The notes: generated by a model not told the origin, from the letters alone. A stretch of DNA of 64,000 nucleotides from a bacterium (GCA_021158465.1 JAGGUN010000052.1:1-64000); one strand, 5' to 3'. Shown: positions 33,691-43,473, counted from the first letter of the stretch. Program-made: numbers and translations.

Positions 33691-34285
33691 GGTGTTAGAG
33701 AAGCTCGGCTACACCGAGCACGGAATAAGACATGCGAAGCTCGTCTCCAGGGGAGCCGGGCAGATACTCACCGACCTCGGATACCCACCGAGAACAGTTG
33801 AACTCGCACGCATTGCCGGGTTCCTACACGACATCGGGAATGTCATCCACAGGGATTTCCACGCACAGTCATCGGCGCTCATCTCATTCTGGATGCTCCA
33901 AAGGATGGAGATGCCTATATCGGAGATAAGCCTCATAGTATCCGCTATCGGGAACCACCACGAGGAAAACGGACTCCCGATAAACGAGATCGCTGCCGCC
34001 GTTATACTCGCTGACAAATCGGATGTCCATATGTCAAGGGTGAGAAACCCCAATATGATAAAATTCGACATACACGATAGGGTCAACTATGCAGCGAGAA
34101 GAAGCGTGGTGCATGTGGACAGACTTGCAGGGGTTATCCAGATGGAGATAGAAATAGATACAAGCGTCTCGAGTGTGATGGAGTACTTCGAAATCTTCCT
34201 CTCACGAATGGTTGTCTCGAGGAAAGCAGCAGAAGCACTCGGAACAAAGTTCGAGCTGATTATAAACAACTTTAAGCTGAGCTGA
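33620..34285 (+). CDS. HD domain phosphohydrolase
   Basis: 221 residues. HD-superfamily metal site: YTEHGIRHAKLVSRG, GFLHDIGNVIHRDFHAQSS, IGNHHEENGLP and ILADKSDVHMSRVRN, so the His, HD, His-His and Asp ligands are all present. The C-terminal 60 residues form a small strand-helix domain (VIQMEIEIDTSVSSVMEYF). Probably hydrolyses a nucleotide or phosphorylated small molecule in the cytoplasm; the substrate is unknown. Its start lies within the end of the DUF502 gene. Confidence 0.82.
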   Translation: MKQLTVEDIESNPEIRALIIQADRVLEKLGYTEHGIRHAKLVSRGAGQILTDLGYPPRTVELARIAGFLHDIGNVIHRDFHAQSSALISFWMLQRMEMPISEISLIVSAIGNHHEENGLPINEIAAAVILADKSDVHMSRVRNPNMIKFDIHDRVNYAARRSVVHVDRLAGVIQMEIEIDTSVSSVMEYFEIFLSRMVVSRKAAEALGTKFELIINNFKLS

Positions 34286-34290
34286 AACCG

Positions 34291-35316
34291 ATGGGTAAAA
34301 AACTAACCTACCAGGAATCAGGGGTCGACATAAAGGCTGTCAGCTCTATCAAGAAGAAGATAGGAGAACTGGTCAAGGAGACATTCACCAGCTCGACTAT
34401 ATCGGAGTTCGGTCTGTTCGGCGGGATATACCAGATACCAGCTGGTAAAGGAAGAACAATCATCGCATCGACCGATGGGGTCGGAACAAAGCTGTTCATC
34501 GCTCAGAAGATGAAAAGGTTCAACACAGTCGGAGTGGATATCGTCAACCATTGCATAAACGACATAATCGTCCATGGTGCTGAGCCACTGTTCTTCCTCG
34601 ACTACCTCGGGATACATACCCCAGGAGAATTTATCGTTGAGATCGTGAAAGGGATCTGCTCAGCCTGCAAAAATGCGGGTATTCCGCTCATCGCCGGTGA
34701 GACGGCTGTCCTGCCCGAGATGTATCCTGAAGGGAAGTTCGACCTCGTTGGAACAATAGTTGGCACCGTACGAAAAAAAGATATCATAACAGGAAAGAGG
34801 ATAAAACCAGGTGACATAATAATCGGACTACCATCCTCAGGTCTCCACACGAACGGATACACCCTCGCCAGGAAAGCCCTCTTCGAGAAAGGAAAAATGA
34901 AGATAGACGATACACTCCCCTCTCTTGAAAAGAGCATCGGAGAGGAACTTTTGACACCACATACCTCTTACCTGGAACCTGTTCAGAGGGCGAAACGGAG
35001 ATGCAAAATCCATGGAATGGCTCACATAACAGGTGGCGGAATAAAGGGGAACCTCGCTCGCGTCCTACCCGATGGAACATCAGCCGTTATCTACAGGAAA
35101 AACTGGCAGGTACCACCGATATTCAATATCATACAGAGAGCAGGAAACATCGACACAGAGGAGATGTACAATGTCTTCAATATGGGGATAGGATACCTGT
35201 TCATCGTTCCACCGCGGGAATTCGATAAGCTGAAACTCTCCATCGCATCCACCGGATCCAAGGGGATAGTCATTGGGAAGATAATACCAGGGGAAGGGGA
35301 TGTCAGATTCGAGTAA
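34291..35316 (+). CDS. purM: Phosphoribosylformylglycinamidine cyclo-ligase
   Basis: 341 residues. Catalyses ATP-dependent ring closure of FGAM to AIR, step 5 of purine synthesis. Family signatures: TDGVGTKLFIAQKM, VGVDIVNHCINDIIVHGAEPLFFLDYL, AGETAVLPEMY, GLPSSGLHTNGYTLAR and HITGGGIKGNLARVLP. Length is normal. It stands alone here, 5 bp after the HD gene, with no other pur gene nearby, and overlaps lnt by 17 bp. Confidence 0.97.
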   Translation: MGKKLTYQESGVDIKAVSSIKKKIGELVKETFTSSTISEFGLFGGIYQIPAGKGRTIIASTDGVGTKLFIAQKMKRFNTVGVDIVNHCINDIIVHGAEPLFFLDYLGIHTPGEFIVEIVKGICSACKNAGIPLIAGETAVLPEMYPEGKFDLVGTIVGTVRKKDIITGKRIKPGDIIIGLPSSGLHTNGYTLARKALFEKGKMKIDDTLPSLEKSIGEELLTPHTSYLEPVQRAKRRCKIHGMAHITGGGIKGNLARVLPDGTSAVIYRKNWQVPPIFNIIQRAGNIDTEEMYNVFNMGIGYLFIVPPREFDKLKLSIASTGSKGIVIGKIIPGEGDVRFE

Positions 35317-36778
35317 GAACCTTTCCCTCGTCATCATCTCCTCAATCCTATTTGCAATCGCCTTTCTACCCCTTGGCACAGGATTCCTGGCATACTTTGC
35401 CATTGTGCCTCTGTTCTTCCTGCTCGAAAAAGTAACGCTAACAGACGCAATCTTTTATGGGTATCTGTTCGGGTTTCTGTCCAATATCCTCTCCCTATTC
35501 TGGATCGCCAATGCGACCTTCCTGGGTATGGTTGGCGCAGTGCTTATACTTGCTCTATACAATATCATCTTCTTCGTTTTATATTGGCTCATACGGAAAA
35601 AATCCATCAGCTGGGCAATCGTCAGTTCACCATTTCTCTGGGTTGCTATGGAGTGGATACGTTCCCACGGAACCCTGGGCTTCCCCTGGTTAAACCTCTC
35701 TCATACACAGGCGAACTATCCTGTTATCATACAGTTTGCCGAATTCACAGGAGAGATGGGGGTATCATTCTGGGTGATGCTCGTGAATATCGAGTTCTAT
35801 CTGCTCCTGAGGTCAAAACCTAATCGGAAAAGGATCATTACCCTTGCGTCATTATTTATACTACTCTTCGCCGTGCCAATAGCCTGGGGAATCCACAGAC
35901 TACACCAGAACCCACCAGAGGATACAGGGTTCATGGTGGCACTCCTGCAAGGGAATGTCGACCCATACATCAAATGGACGAAAAGCTTCCAAAAGGAGAA
36001 TTTCAGGCTCTACTATTCGATGATACAGGAAGCAGGAGAGAAGGGAGTCGACCTTATAATCCTCCCGGAGACAGCAACAGCAAGCTACTTGACACACACA
36101 AGATACGAGCTCAGAGAATATAGGCAACTGGTGGATTCTATCGGAATACCTGTGCTATTTGGCTCGTTAGACTTCAAGGATACAAACAGAAGAGAATACT
36201 ACAACGCCGCATTCCTTATGCACCCCACCAGACGCACACTCGACAGATACTACAAGATCCAGCTTGTCCCGTTTAGTGAGAAGACACCTCTCGCTGAGAC
36301 CTTCCCTTTCCTATATGATATAGACTTCGGGCAGGGAAACTTCTCGTCCGGAACAGAAAAGACAATATTTTCCGTTGATGGTTACCGTTTTGCAACCCTC
36401 ATTTGCTTTGAATCGATGTTCCCGGAGCTTGTCCGTGGGTTCGTAAGAAAGAATGTGGACTTCATCGTCAACATCACCAACGATGGCTGGTTCGGGAATA
36501 CACCTGGACCGTATCAGCATCTTTTCGCCTGTCCACTGCGAGCTGTCGAGACGAGGAGACCAATTGTCAGATGCGCAAACACAGGCATATCCGCAATTAT
36601 AGACCCTATGGGCAGGATAACCTCTCACACAAAATACAATGAAAAGACCATCCTCTTTGCCAATGTGCCGCAGAAACTCAAAACTACATTTTACACACGA
36701 TACGGGGACATCATAGGGAAGCTTTCCTTGTCGATAACCGGCGCATTTAGCATTATATCTCTTCTTGCCAGAGTATGA
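35300..36778 (+). CDS. lnt: Apolipoprotein N-acyltransferase
   Basis: 492 residues. An N-terminal bundle of about six membrane helices is followed by a nitrilase-like periplasmic domain. The Glu-Lys-Cys triad is readable in LPETATASYL, YYKIQLVPFSEKTPL and LICFESMFPELVRG, and NITNDGWFGNTPGPYQH is conserved. It adds the third acyl chain to lipoproteins, so the organism has a diderm-type lipoprotein system. The next gene's ATG overlaps its TGA. Confidence 0.95.
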   Translation: MSDSSKNLSLVIISSILFAIAFLPLGTGFLAYFAIVPLFFLLEKVTLTDAIFYGYLFGFLSNILSLFWIANATFLGMVGAVLILALYNIIFFVLYWLIRKKSISWAIVSSPFLWVAMEWIRSHGTLGFPWLNLSHTQANYPVIIQFAEFTGEMGVSFWVMLVNIEFYLLLRSKPNRKRIITLASLFILLFAVPIAWGIHRLHQNPPEDTGFMVALLQGNVDPYIKWTKSFQKENFRLYYSMIQEAGEKGVDLIILPETATASYLTHTRYELREYRQLVDSIGIPVLFGSLDFKDTNRREYYNAAFLMHPTRRTLDRYYKIQLVPFSEKTPLAETFPFLYDIDFGQGNFSSGTEKTIFSVDGYRFATLICFESMFPELVRGFVRKNVDFIVNITNDGWFGNTPGPYQHLFACPLRAVETRRPIVRCANTGISAIIDPMGRITSHTKYNEKTILFANVPQKLKTTFYTRYGDIIGKLSLSITGAFSIISLLARV

Positions 36779-39702
36779 AGAAAGAGGAGAAAATCGTTAG
36801 AAAGCTGGCGAGCTTCCTGCCGGAAATGGTGGTATCCGCAATTATGAACAACCCTGACGACTTCTATATCCTCGGTGAGAGGCGAGAGATAACGGTACTC
36901 TTCGCCGACATCACAGGATTTGTGAGCATATCCGAGGAATCCGACCCAGAAGAGATATTCATGCTCATCAATACATACTTCAAAAGGTTCGTCGAGATTG
37001 TAAAGCGGTATGATGGAACAATCGATAAGTTCCTTGGCGACGCACTGCTCGTGCTATTTGGCGCTCTTAGGGCACATCCCGATGACCCGACGCGAGCGGT
37101 CATCTGCGCACGCGAGATCCTCAAAGCGGTCGAAGAGATCAACTCCAACCCGCCAAAACTCCATTTCAAACTGCCAAAGATATCGGTAAGCATCGGAATT
37201 GCAACAGGGAAGGTTGTGTCAGGGCTTGTCGGAGACGACACACACAGGGAATACACTGTCATCGGGGACACGGTGAACCTCGCAGCCAGGCTCGAGGCTC
37301 TTGCATCACCCGGGGAGATACTTGTAAACGAGGAGACATTCATAGCAACGAACGACAAAATCCTCTACGAAACCTTGCCCCCGCAGAAGATCAGAGGAAA
37401 AAAGGAGAAGCAAAGGGTCTATCGGTTCATCTCAGAAAGAACGGAGAGAGAAGAGCCCATAACCGATCTCCCGTTCGGACTTGAAGGAATAGAAACAAAG
37501 GTAGCCGAGGCAATCGAGAAAGAGGTTCCTGTTGCACTCCTCGGCGAAACAGGAACTGGGAAGAGCCTGCTCGTAAGAGGAATAAGGGATAAACTCCGGC
37601 AGAAAGGCTACTCCCCTATCCTCGTCGAGACACCATCATGGGGAAAAAATCTATACCTCTTCCTTGCGAAGAAGATCCTGCCTAAGAAAGGGATACTCTC
37701 ACTTGCTGGAGGCAAAAAGAACCTGCTACCACTCCTAAATCCGCTTATTCTGACCAGCTTCCCGGGCGAGGAAAACTTTGAATCAACCCCTCCGGATGAG
37801 CGAGAAAGACTCACACTCGAGATTGTGGATGAGGTATTTAGGAGGTTTGCTCGGAAAAACAGGTCTGCCCTCATCGTAGAGAATAGCTCCAACCTCGATA
37901 GAGCATCGATTATCCTCTTGCAAAGGATATCAAAGACCCCTTGTCCTATACTTATCACAGCGACGGAGAAAATAGCCCCCATGAAAGGATGCGCTACCTT
38001 CCACCTGCGAAATCTCAACCTCTCGAAGACAAAAAGCTTTGTAAGGCATCTTCTCTCTGTTCCGCGGGTCGGGAAGAGGCTCGCAGACTTTCTCTACAAA
38101 GAGACGCACGGGAACCCCGGACATATAAAAGAGATGCTCTCTTTCCTAACAGATAAAGGCGCACTGAGAATATCCAGCGGTAAGGCAGAACTTCTGTTTG
38201 TTCCAGATAACCTGCCTGATGGAATGGCAGGACTTGTTATCGCAAAGGTTGACCAGCTCGACCCAAGCTCTCGAGCGGTGCTGAAGTCCGCCGCAGTCGT
38301 GGGAGAACAGTTCACATACCCGGTCATACGCTTCCTCTCAAGGGAAAAGAACTGCTCCTTCTACCTCAAAAAACTCGAAAAGAACGGCTTGATAAGACGG
38401 ATAAATGGAGGATTCACCTTCACAACGAACACAATAAAGGAGGCAGTGTATTCCTCGATACTCGAGAGCCAGAGGAGAATCGCCCACAGGATGGTGGCAG
38501 CATTTATGGAGGCAAACGAGAGTGATAAACTCGAAGCAATCGCCTTTCAATATAAATATGGTGAGAACTACCGAAAGGCATCTTTTTTCTTCCACCTTGC
38601 AGGGAAAAAATACCTCTCCATCTCTGCAACACGCGAGGCGCTTTACTACTACAAAAACGCCTACCATGCATGGAACAAAGCAAAAGGCAAGGAAGAAGAC
38701 GGAGTTGAACTTCTCCTCTCGATGAGCAAGATGCACTGGATACTGGGCGAACTGGATGAAATGCTGCATTTCGGGGAGCTTGCACTTGCCTTGGCAAAGA
38801 GAAGTGGACAGCAGGAATCCATCGCAAACGCTCTTTCTGCCATCGGGCTCGCTTACAACGAGATGAGAAAGTTCAAGCAGGCAGCCCTGTATCATAGGAA
38901 AGCAGAAGTTATCTACCGTCAGCTCCACCAGTTCCCGAGGGTAATAGACGCCCTGAACAACCAGGGCATCACTGCATTGGATGCTGGCAATACAACACTC
39001 GCAGAGAAAAAGTTCACCGAGGCTCTAAGGCTCGCAGAGAAAAGAAAGCTGGTGCAGGCATCCTTAGCAAATGTCCACGCAAGCCTCGGATACCTCCTCT
39101 TTAGCCGTGGAGAGCTATCGAAGGCTCTTGAGTCCTATAAAAAGGCAGAGAAAATTGATGAGCAGTTCGGGAATATCAGAGGACAAGCAATAAACGGAAT
39201 AAACATCGCCAACATTCTGATGGAAAAGGGAGAATATTCTTCCGAGGAGAAATATCTCACCCGTGCACTCGACATATTCACCAGGATAAGCGACATTCGC
39301 GGAATGCTGTTAGCGATGAACAACTTAGGTGAACTGAAACGCCTCACAGGGGATATAAACTCCGCCTGGAAGCTGCACAGAAAGGCAAAGAGACTCGCTG
39401 TTGCCCATAACAACACAGAAGCCCTAACCGATGCACTGAGGAATATGGGGCTTGATAAACTGGACACAGGGGATATTAGAAACGCAAGAAGGTATATACA
39501 CAGCTCACTCAAACTTGCCAAAGAGCACAGAGACAAAAGCGGCGAGCTGGAGGCAGAGATCGCTCGGCTATTTTATGAGGTAAAGGTTGGAAAAGGAAAC
39601 AGAGACGCTCTCCTCCGTAGGATAGAACAACTCTCAGCAGAAACGGGGAACAGATTTGCCATGGAAAGGGTCAAAGCTATTCTCCAAGAAGCGCCTGCTT
39701 GA
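36775..39702 (+). CDS. Class III adenylate/guanylate cyclase with AAA-type ATPase and TPR domains
   Basis: 975 residues. Residues about 35-190 form a class III cyclase: TVLFADITGFVSI with metal Asp D45, IDKFLGDALLVLFG with D89, SIGIATGKVVSGLVG, and VIGDTVNLAARLEA carrying the transition-state Asn/Arg. The second segment has a Walker A loop LLGETGTGKS near residue 257 and an STAND-like ATPase body. From about residue 600 onward there are repeated TPR helices (ANALSAIGLAYNEM, ANVHASLGYLLFSRG, LLAMNNLGELKRL). This layout belongs to large signal-transducing cyclase-ATPase-TPR proteins. Second-messenger synthesis is likely; the input is unknown. It ends inside the convergent disulfide oxidoreductase gene (26 bp overlap). 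Confidence 0.9.
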   Translation: MKKEEKIVRKLASFLPEMVVSAIMNNPDDFYILGERREITVLFADITGFVSISEESDPEEIFMLINTYFKRFVEIVKRYDGTIDKFLGDALLVLFGALRAHPDDPTRAVICAREILKAVEEINSNPPKLHFKLPKISVSIGIATGKVVSGLVGDDTHREYTVIGDTVNLAARLEALASPGEILVNEETFIATNDKILYETLPPQKIRGKKEKQRVYRFISERTEREEPITDLPFGLEGIETKVAEAIEKEVPVALLGETGTGKSLLVRGIRDKLRQKGYSPILVETPSWGKNLYLFLAKKILPKKGILSLAGGKKNLLPLLNPLILTSFPGEENFESTPPDERERLTLEIVDEVFRRFARKNRSALIVENSSNLDRASIILLQRISKTPCPILITATEKIAPMKGCATFHLRNLNLSKTKSFVRHLLSVPRVGKRLADFLYKETHGNPGHIKEMLSFLTDKGALRISSGKAELLFVPDNLPDGMAGLVIAKVDQLDPSSRAVLKSAAVVGEQFTYPVIRFLSREKNCSFYLKKLEKNGLIRRINGGFTFTTNTIKEAVYSSILESQRRIAHRMVAAFMEANESDKLEAIAFQYKYGENYRKASFFFHLAGKKYLSISATREALYYYKNAYHAWNKAKGKEEDGVELLLSMSKMHWILGELDEMLHFGELALALAKRSGQQESIANALSAIGLAYNEMRKFKQAALYHRKAEVIYRQLHQFPRVIDALNNQGITALDAGNTTLAEKKFTEALRLAEKRKLVQASLANVHASLGYLLFSRGELSKALESYKKAEKIDEQFGNIRGQAINGINIANILMEKGEYSSEEKYLTRALDIFTRISDIRGMLLAMNNLGELKRLTGDINSAWKLHRKAKRLAVAHNNTEALTDALRNMGLDKLDTGDIRNARRYIHSSLKLAKEHRDKSGELEAEIARLFYEVKVGKGNRDALLRRIEQLSAETGNRFAMERVKAILQEAPA

Positions 39703-40333
39703 TATACATCAGTAGCGCCTCTTCACCCTGAGCACCAACGAACTCAGTCTTGTCGTTTATCACCGTCTTCGGGACACCAGTAACCTGATACCTCCTCGAG
39801 AGCGCAGGAAATTCTGTCGCCTCAATCATATCCGCCCTGATGTTATCAGTGGCTATCGCAAATTTATGAGCAGCCCTAACGGCAGACGGACAATATGGAC
39901 AGTTCGGTGTCACAAACACCTGTAAGTGAATCGGCTTACTATCCAAAACCCTCAACTCAGAGAGAACCTCCTCAGAGAGCAAAGTAGAACCCCTCCCTAT
40001 ATCCTCGATGTCCTCCAAAAGTGAGATAAACTCATACCCAGCCGGTATCCCAAAAAACCTCACACCAGAATCCTCACCACGCTCATCAAGCAGAACGATC
40101 GCCGGCACCCTGCCTATCCCATATTTGTCCGCTATCCTCTTGTCCCCAATAAGATTGTAAACCTCAACCTCAAGATTATCCGATAGACCAGCAACCTCCT
40201 TCAAGAGAAGCTCCTCTTGCCCACAGTAATCACAATCAAGCGCCCTCGTGAAGAACAAAATCTTGACCTTACCAGGAACAGCATCCAGCCTCCTCTTGAC
40301 CTCTTGAGCATCCTGATCATTCAAAAAGCCCAT
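39677..40333 (-). CDS. Protein disulfide oxidoreductase with two thioredoxin-like domains (PDO)
   Basis: 218 residues with two fused thioredoxin/glutaredoxin folds. Active sites: CDYC at 34-37 in the N-terminal half and CPYC at 145-148 in the C-terminal half, each followed by a cis-Pro segment (GRVPAIV and TGVPKTV). This two-site layout is that of thermophile PDO/glutaredoxin-like proteins that handle cytoplasmic disulfides. No signal peptide. Promoter at 40367-40394. Confidence 0.92.
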   Translation of the reverse strand: MGFLNDQDAQEVKRRLDAVPGKVKILFFTRALDCDYCGQEELLLKEVAGLSDNLEVEVYNLIGDKRIADKYGIGRVPAIVLLDERGEDSGVRFFGIPAGYEFISLLEDIEDIGRGSTLLSEEVLSELRVLDSKPIHLQVFVTPNCPYCPSAVRAAHKFAIATDNIRADMIEATEFPALSRRYQVTGVPKTVINDKTEFVGAQGEEALLMYIKQALLGE

Positions 40334-40366
40334 CCGTCCCCCCTTCTTTGTAAAAAATCGAACATT

Positions 40367-40394
40367 ATTATAAGCAAATTGGAGGAAAAGTCAA
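40367..40394 (-). promoter_or_regulatory. Promoter of the protein disulfide oxidoreductase gene
   Basis: On the minus strand: -35 TTGACT (40394-40389), 16 bp spacer, perfect -10 TATAAT (40372-40367), 33 bp before the start codon. Confidence 0.7.
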
Positions 40395-40396
40395 AT

Positions 40397-41383
40397 CTAT
40401 TCAAACTTGAGTTCCCGAGTCATAAGGTCATAGACACTCTTCTCTGGTGATTTACCTTCGTATATAACCTTGTAAACCTCGCTCGATATCGGCATCTCAA
40501 CACCCAAAGCGGATGTAAGCTTAACCACCGCCCGGGCTGTTTCAACCCCCTCCGCAACCTGCCCACCAAGAGAGAGGGTATCAACCGTTCTCCCCTCAGC
40601 AAACATAAGCCCCGCTCGGAAGTTCCTGCTAGTCCTGCTTGTTGCGGTCAGAACAAGGTCCCCTAACCCCGATATACCATAAACCGTCCGCAGGCTACCC
40701 CCCTTCGCCTCAACCAGTCGAGCCATCTCCGCAAGACCACGAACAATCAAGGCTGCACGGGTGTTCTCACCGAACCCAAGCCCCTCGCACATACCAGCAG
40801 CAACCGCAATAACATTCTTCAACGCACCGCAAAGCTCAACACCGGTTATATCCCTCGATGCATATACACGAAGATGCTCATTAGAGATGGCGTCACGGAT
40901 AAAGAGAATTGAATCCACCCTATTTGACGCAAGCACAAGAACAGTCGGCTTGCCCAATGCAACCTCACGAGCAAAACTCGGACCAGAAAGAGCCGATAGA
41001 GAAACATCTCCCAGAATGTCTCCCAATATCTCCGTCGGAAGAAGAAGAGTCTCTCGCTCAATTCCCTTGGCAAGACTTACAAAAAACTTCCCGCTTAAGT
41101 CGACCGAAATAGCCTCAAAGACGGATCGAATAAATTGGGTAGGTACAGCAACAAAAATTACCCTGTTTCTCGAAATAATTTCGTTTATATTAGAGAAGAA
41201 TTTTACACTCTCCGATAGAATAACCCCCGGAAGAAAAAGGCTGTTTCTGCGGTTGTTTCTGAGATCTTTAAGAAGTTCCTTCTCCCTTACCCAGAGGTCA
41301 ACCGCTATGCCACATCTCGCAAGATGACAGGAAAACGCGGTTCCCCAGCTTCCAGCGCCTATAACTGCCACCTTATCGAGCAT
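40397..41383 (-). CDS. gpsA: Glycerol-3-phosphate dehydrogenase [NAD(P)+]
   Basis: 328 residues. Makes sn-glycerol 3-phosphate from dihydroxyacetone phosphate for phospholipid synthesis. NAD-binding VAVIGAGSWGTAFS at the N-terminus, FVSLAKGIERET, ALSGPSFAREVALGKPT, GVELCGALKNVIAVAAGMCEGL with the catalytic Lys, and GISGLGDLVLTATSRTSRN. Normal length. Its start overlaps the upstream PMT/TPR gene by 11 bp. Confidence 0.97.
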   Translation of the reverse strand: MLDKVAVIGAGSWGTAFSCHLARCGIAVDLWVREKELLKDLRNNRRNSLFLPGVILSESVKFFSNINEIISRNRVIFVAVPTQFIRSVFEAISVDLSGKFFVSLAKGIERETLLLPTEILGDILGDVSLSALSGPSFAREVALGKPTVLVLASNRVDSILFIRDAISNEHLRVYASRDITGVELCGALKNVIAVAAGMCEGLGFGENTRAALIVRGLAEMARLVEAKGGSLRTVYGISGLGDLVLTATSRTSRNFRAGLMFAEGRTVDTLSLGGQVAEGVETARAVVKLTSALGVEMPISSEVYKVIYEGKSPEKSVYDLMTRELKFE

Positions 41384-43352
41384 CCATCCTCTCCTTGAAA
41401 AATCGATAATTCTTCTTTATCACAGGGTTCTCCGGATCGAGGGAGACAGCACGCTCATACTCTGCTCTGGCAAGCCTATACTTCCCCTCGAAAAAATATA
41501 TCCCAGCAATGTTATTGTGGAGAATAGGATTATCCGGGAAGAGAGAAATACCAACCAACAGCAAGCTTTCCGCCTTTGCATAATCCCCTGCCTTCTGATA
41601 TAAAATGGCGGCGTTTGAAAAAAAGGCAACAGAATCCGGGAACCTCTCCGCAAGCGATTCGTAAAGTCTGGCTGCCGCCAGAAAATCCCCGTTCTCCTCA
41701 TAAAGCTCTGCCATACCGCGAATATCACCCTCATCTCTGAGAGAAAACATTCTCAGCTTATCATCGAGGCTTGTGTCAAACGGGAGATAGAGCTTTGCCT
41801 TCTTGTAGCAATCGTAGGCGGATGCTGTGTCACCGCTCTGGATAAACAAAGCGCCCAGATTCTCCCAGGCTTGCCCATATGTGGAATCACACTCGAGGGC
41901 ACGCTCAAAGAACCCCCTGGCGGAGGCTATATCCCCCATAACAAGATGAACCGCTCCAAGATTCGTCAGCGCTTCAACAAGATCCCCCCTTATCTTGAGT
42001 GCAGACCTGAACCGCTCCTCAGCCAATTTATACTCCCCACGATAAAAGTGAAGAACCCCCCAGTTGTCATAACCAGAGGCAAGGTCACGCTCAAAATAAG
42101 AGGAAAAAGTGAACCAGGAAACAGAGACAACAAACACAATAGCAAGGATGAGCGGAAAGACCTTCCGTAATCGAGGAGAGAACTCATCGAGGGAACAGGC
42201 AGCAAGAACTATCATCGCTCCTGATACCCCCACACGAAAGCGCCCAACAACAAAGAAAGGAAGAAGCGAGATAAAATATGTAATAACAAAACCTGGAATA
42301 AGCCAACTCCTTCTTCTGACAAATAGATAAATCCCATATATTACAAGCGGGGATATCCAGAAGAAAAACGGGTTATACAAAAGCATAGGAAACATCTTCC
42401 CTGCAAGGTAGAAATTCTCCACCCGTGGAACCTCATAAACAGACCAGAAGAAAGCAAGCTTCCTCAAAAGAAGGGAGAAAAATTTTCCCGGAGCATCAAT
42501 GATAAACTGCAACGCCTTCTTTGCCCAGAAGGAAGATGCCTCAGAGTATGTGAGCTTACGACCTAAAATATATTCTGCTGCCTTTTTCCCAACGAGGTCA
42601 TCACCGAGAGAAAGACCTGGTGGCTGACTATACCTGCCTGTTGCATTAGGATTGTTGCCGACAAACAGATTTATACCAACATTCGATGTTAAAAGCAGTT
42701 TCTCACCGTTCGCAATATTCCCAATAACCACGGGAGATATAACAACTGATACAGGAACGGCAAAAACGATAGCATACCTACGAAACTTATCCGTTGTGAG
42801 AAGATACAGGAAGACAGCAGCCACGAAAAGGACCACATTCCCGCGGAGGAGAAGCGACAATCCAGCAGAGAGACCGGCGAAAAGAAAGCACCAGCAAGAA
42901 TCCTTCCTGAACCCAACGAAAAGAAAAAACAGCGTAGCGAGGTTTGTCAGATTGAATAAAGCATCGGGCAAGAGAAGGGAAGAGTAAAACAGAGATGGGG
43001 CATAAAGCGAGGCAAATATCCCGGCAAGATACGGAATCCATAACCTTCTTGTCAGCTTGTCCACCATAAGAAAAACAAGCACAGGAACAAGGGATGTAAG
43101 AAGTATCTGAAAGAGTAAAACGGACCAGTCGCCGAAAAACCCGGATGTACCAGCAATGAAAAATGAGTAAAGCGGACTCACTGGAAACACAGGATGAGAA
43201 CCGGATAATATACTTCTGGAGAGCAACCGATACAAGCTCGAGTCGGAAAGGAAGTTGGCATAGAACCCCTTAAGGTGAACAACACAGAAGAACCTCACAG
43301 CGAACGAGGATATGTAAAGAAAAAGGATAAAACCAAGTTTTCTCCTGCTCAC
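41373..43352 (-). CDS. PMT/ArnT-like membrane glycosyltransferase with C-terminal TPR repeats
   Basis: 659 residues from the GTG at 43352. A longer open frame continues upstream but runs antisense through rfaE1 and is rejected. The N-terminal 390 residues hold about ten membrane helices with the PMT_2-like pattern (SPLYSFFIAGTSGFFGDW, FASLYAPSLFYSSLLLPDAL, SAGLSLLLRGN, NLFVGNNPNATGRYS). After a cytoplasmic or periplasmic linker, TPR repeats follow (GVLHFYRGEYKLAEERFRSA, NLGAVHLVMGDIASARGFF, NIAGIYFFEGKYRLARAEYE). Such proteins use polyprenyl-linked sugars to modify proteins or lipids; substrate unknown. The GTG lies 6 bp after a -10 element, so the mRNA may be leaderless. Confidence 0.8.
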   Translation of the reverse strand: MSRRKLGFILFLYISSFAVRFFCVVHLKGFYANFLSDSSLYRLLSRSILSGSHPVFPVSPLYSFFIAGTSGFFGDWSVLLFQILLTSLVPVLVFLMVDKLTRRLWIPYLAGIFASLYAPSLFYSSLLLPDALFNLTNLATLFFLFVGFRKDSCWCFLFAGLSAGLSLLLRGNVVLFVAAVFLYLLTTDKFRRYAIVFAVPVSVVISPVVIGNIANGEKLLLTSNVGINLFVGNNPNATGRYSQPPGLSLGDDLVGKKAAEYILGRKLTYSEASSFWAKKALQFIIDAPGKFFSLLLRKLAFFWSVYEVPRVENFYLAGKMFPMLLYNPFFFWISPLVIYGIYLFVRRRSWLIPGFVITYFISLLPFFVVGRFRVGVSGAMIVLAACSLDEFSPRLRKVFPLILAIVFVVSVSWFTFSSYFERDLASGYDNWGVLHFYRGEYKLAEERFRSALKIRGDLVEALTNLGAVHLVMGDIASARGFFERALECDSTYGQAWENLGALFIQSGDTASAYDCYKKAKLYLPFDTSLDDKLRMFSLRDEGDIRGMAELYEENGDFLAAARLYESLAERFPDSVAFFSNAAILYQKAGDYAKAESLLLVGISLFPDNPILHNNIAGIYFFEGKYRLARAEYERAVSLDPENPVIKKNYRFFKERMDAR

Positions 43353-43358
43353 CTTGGA

Positions 43359-43387
43359 AAAATATCCAGAGGGTATGCAAAAGTCAA
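43359..43387 (-). promoter_or_regulatory. Promoter of the PMT/TPR-gpsA pair, probably leaderless
   Basis: On the minus strand: -35 TTGACT (43387-43382), 17 bp spacer, -10 TATTTT (43364-43359), with the GTG start 6 bp downstream. Confidence 0.55.
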
Positions 43388-43415
43388 GGCAATTTCTACC
43401 ATCTATTTTAATTAG

Positions 43416-43443
43416 TTGACAAAGTTCGTTCTTTTTATAATTT
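43416..43443 (+). promoter_or_regulatory. Promoter of rfaE1
   Basis: -35 TTGACA (43416-43421, perfect). The -10 is either TAATTT (43438-43443, spacer 16) or TATAAT (43436-43441, spacer 14). GAAAGGAG precedes the ATG. It is divergent from the promoter at 43359-43387. Confidence 0.6.
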
Positions 43444-43473
43444 GATAAAGGTTTCCCTCGAGAAAGGAGAACG

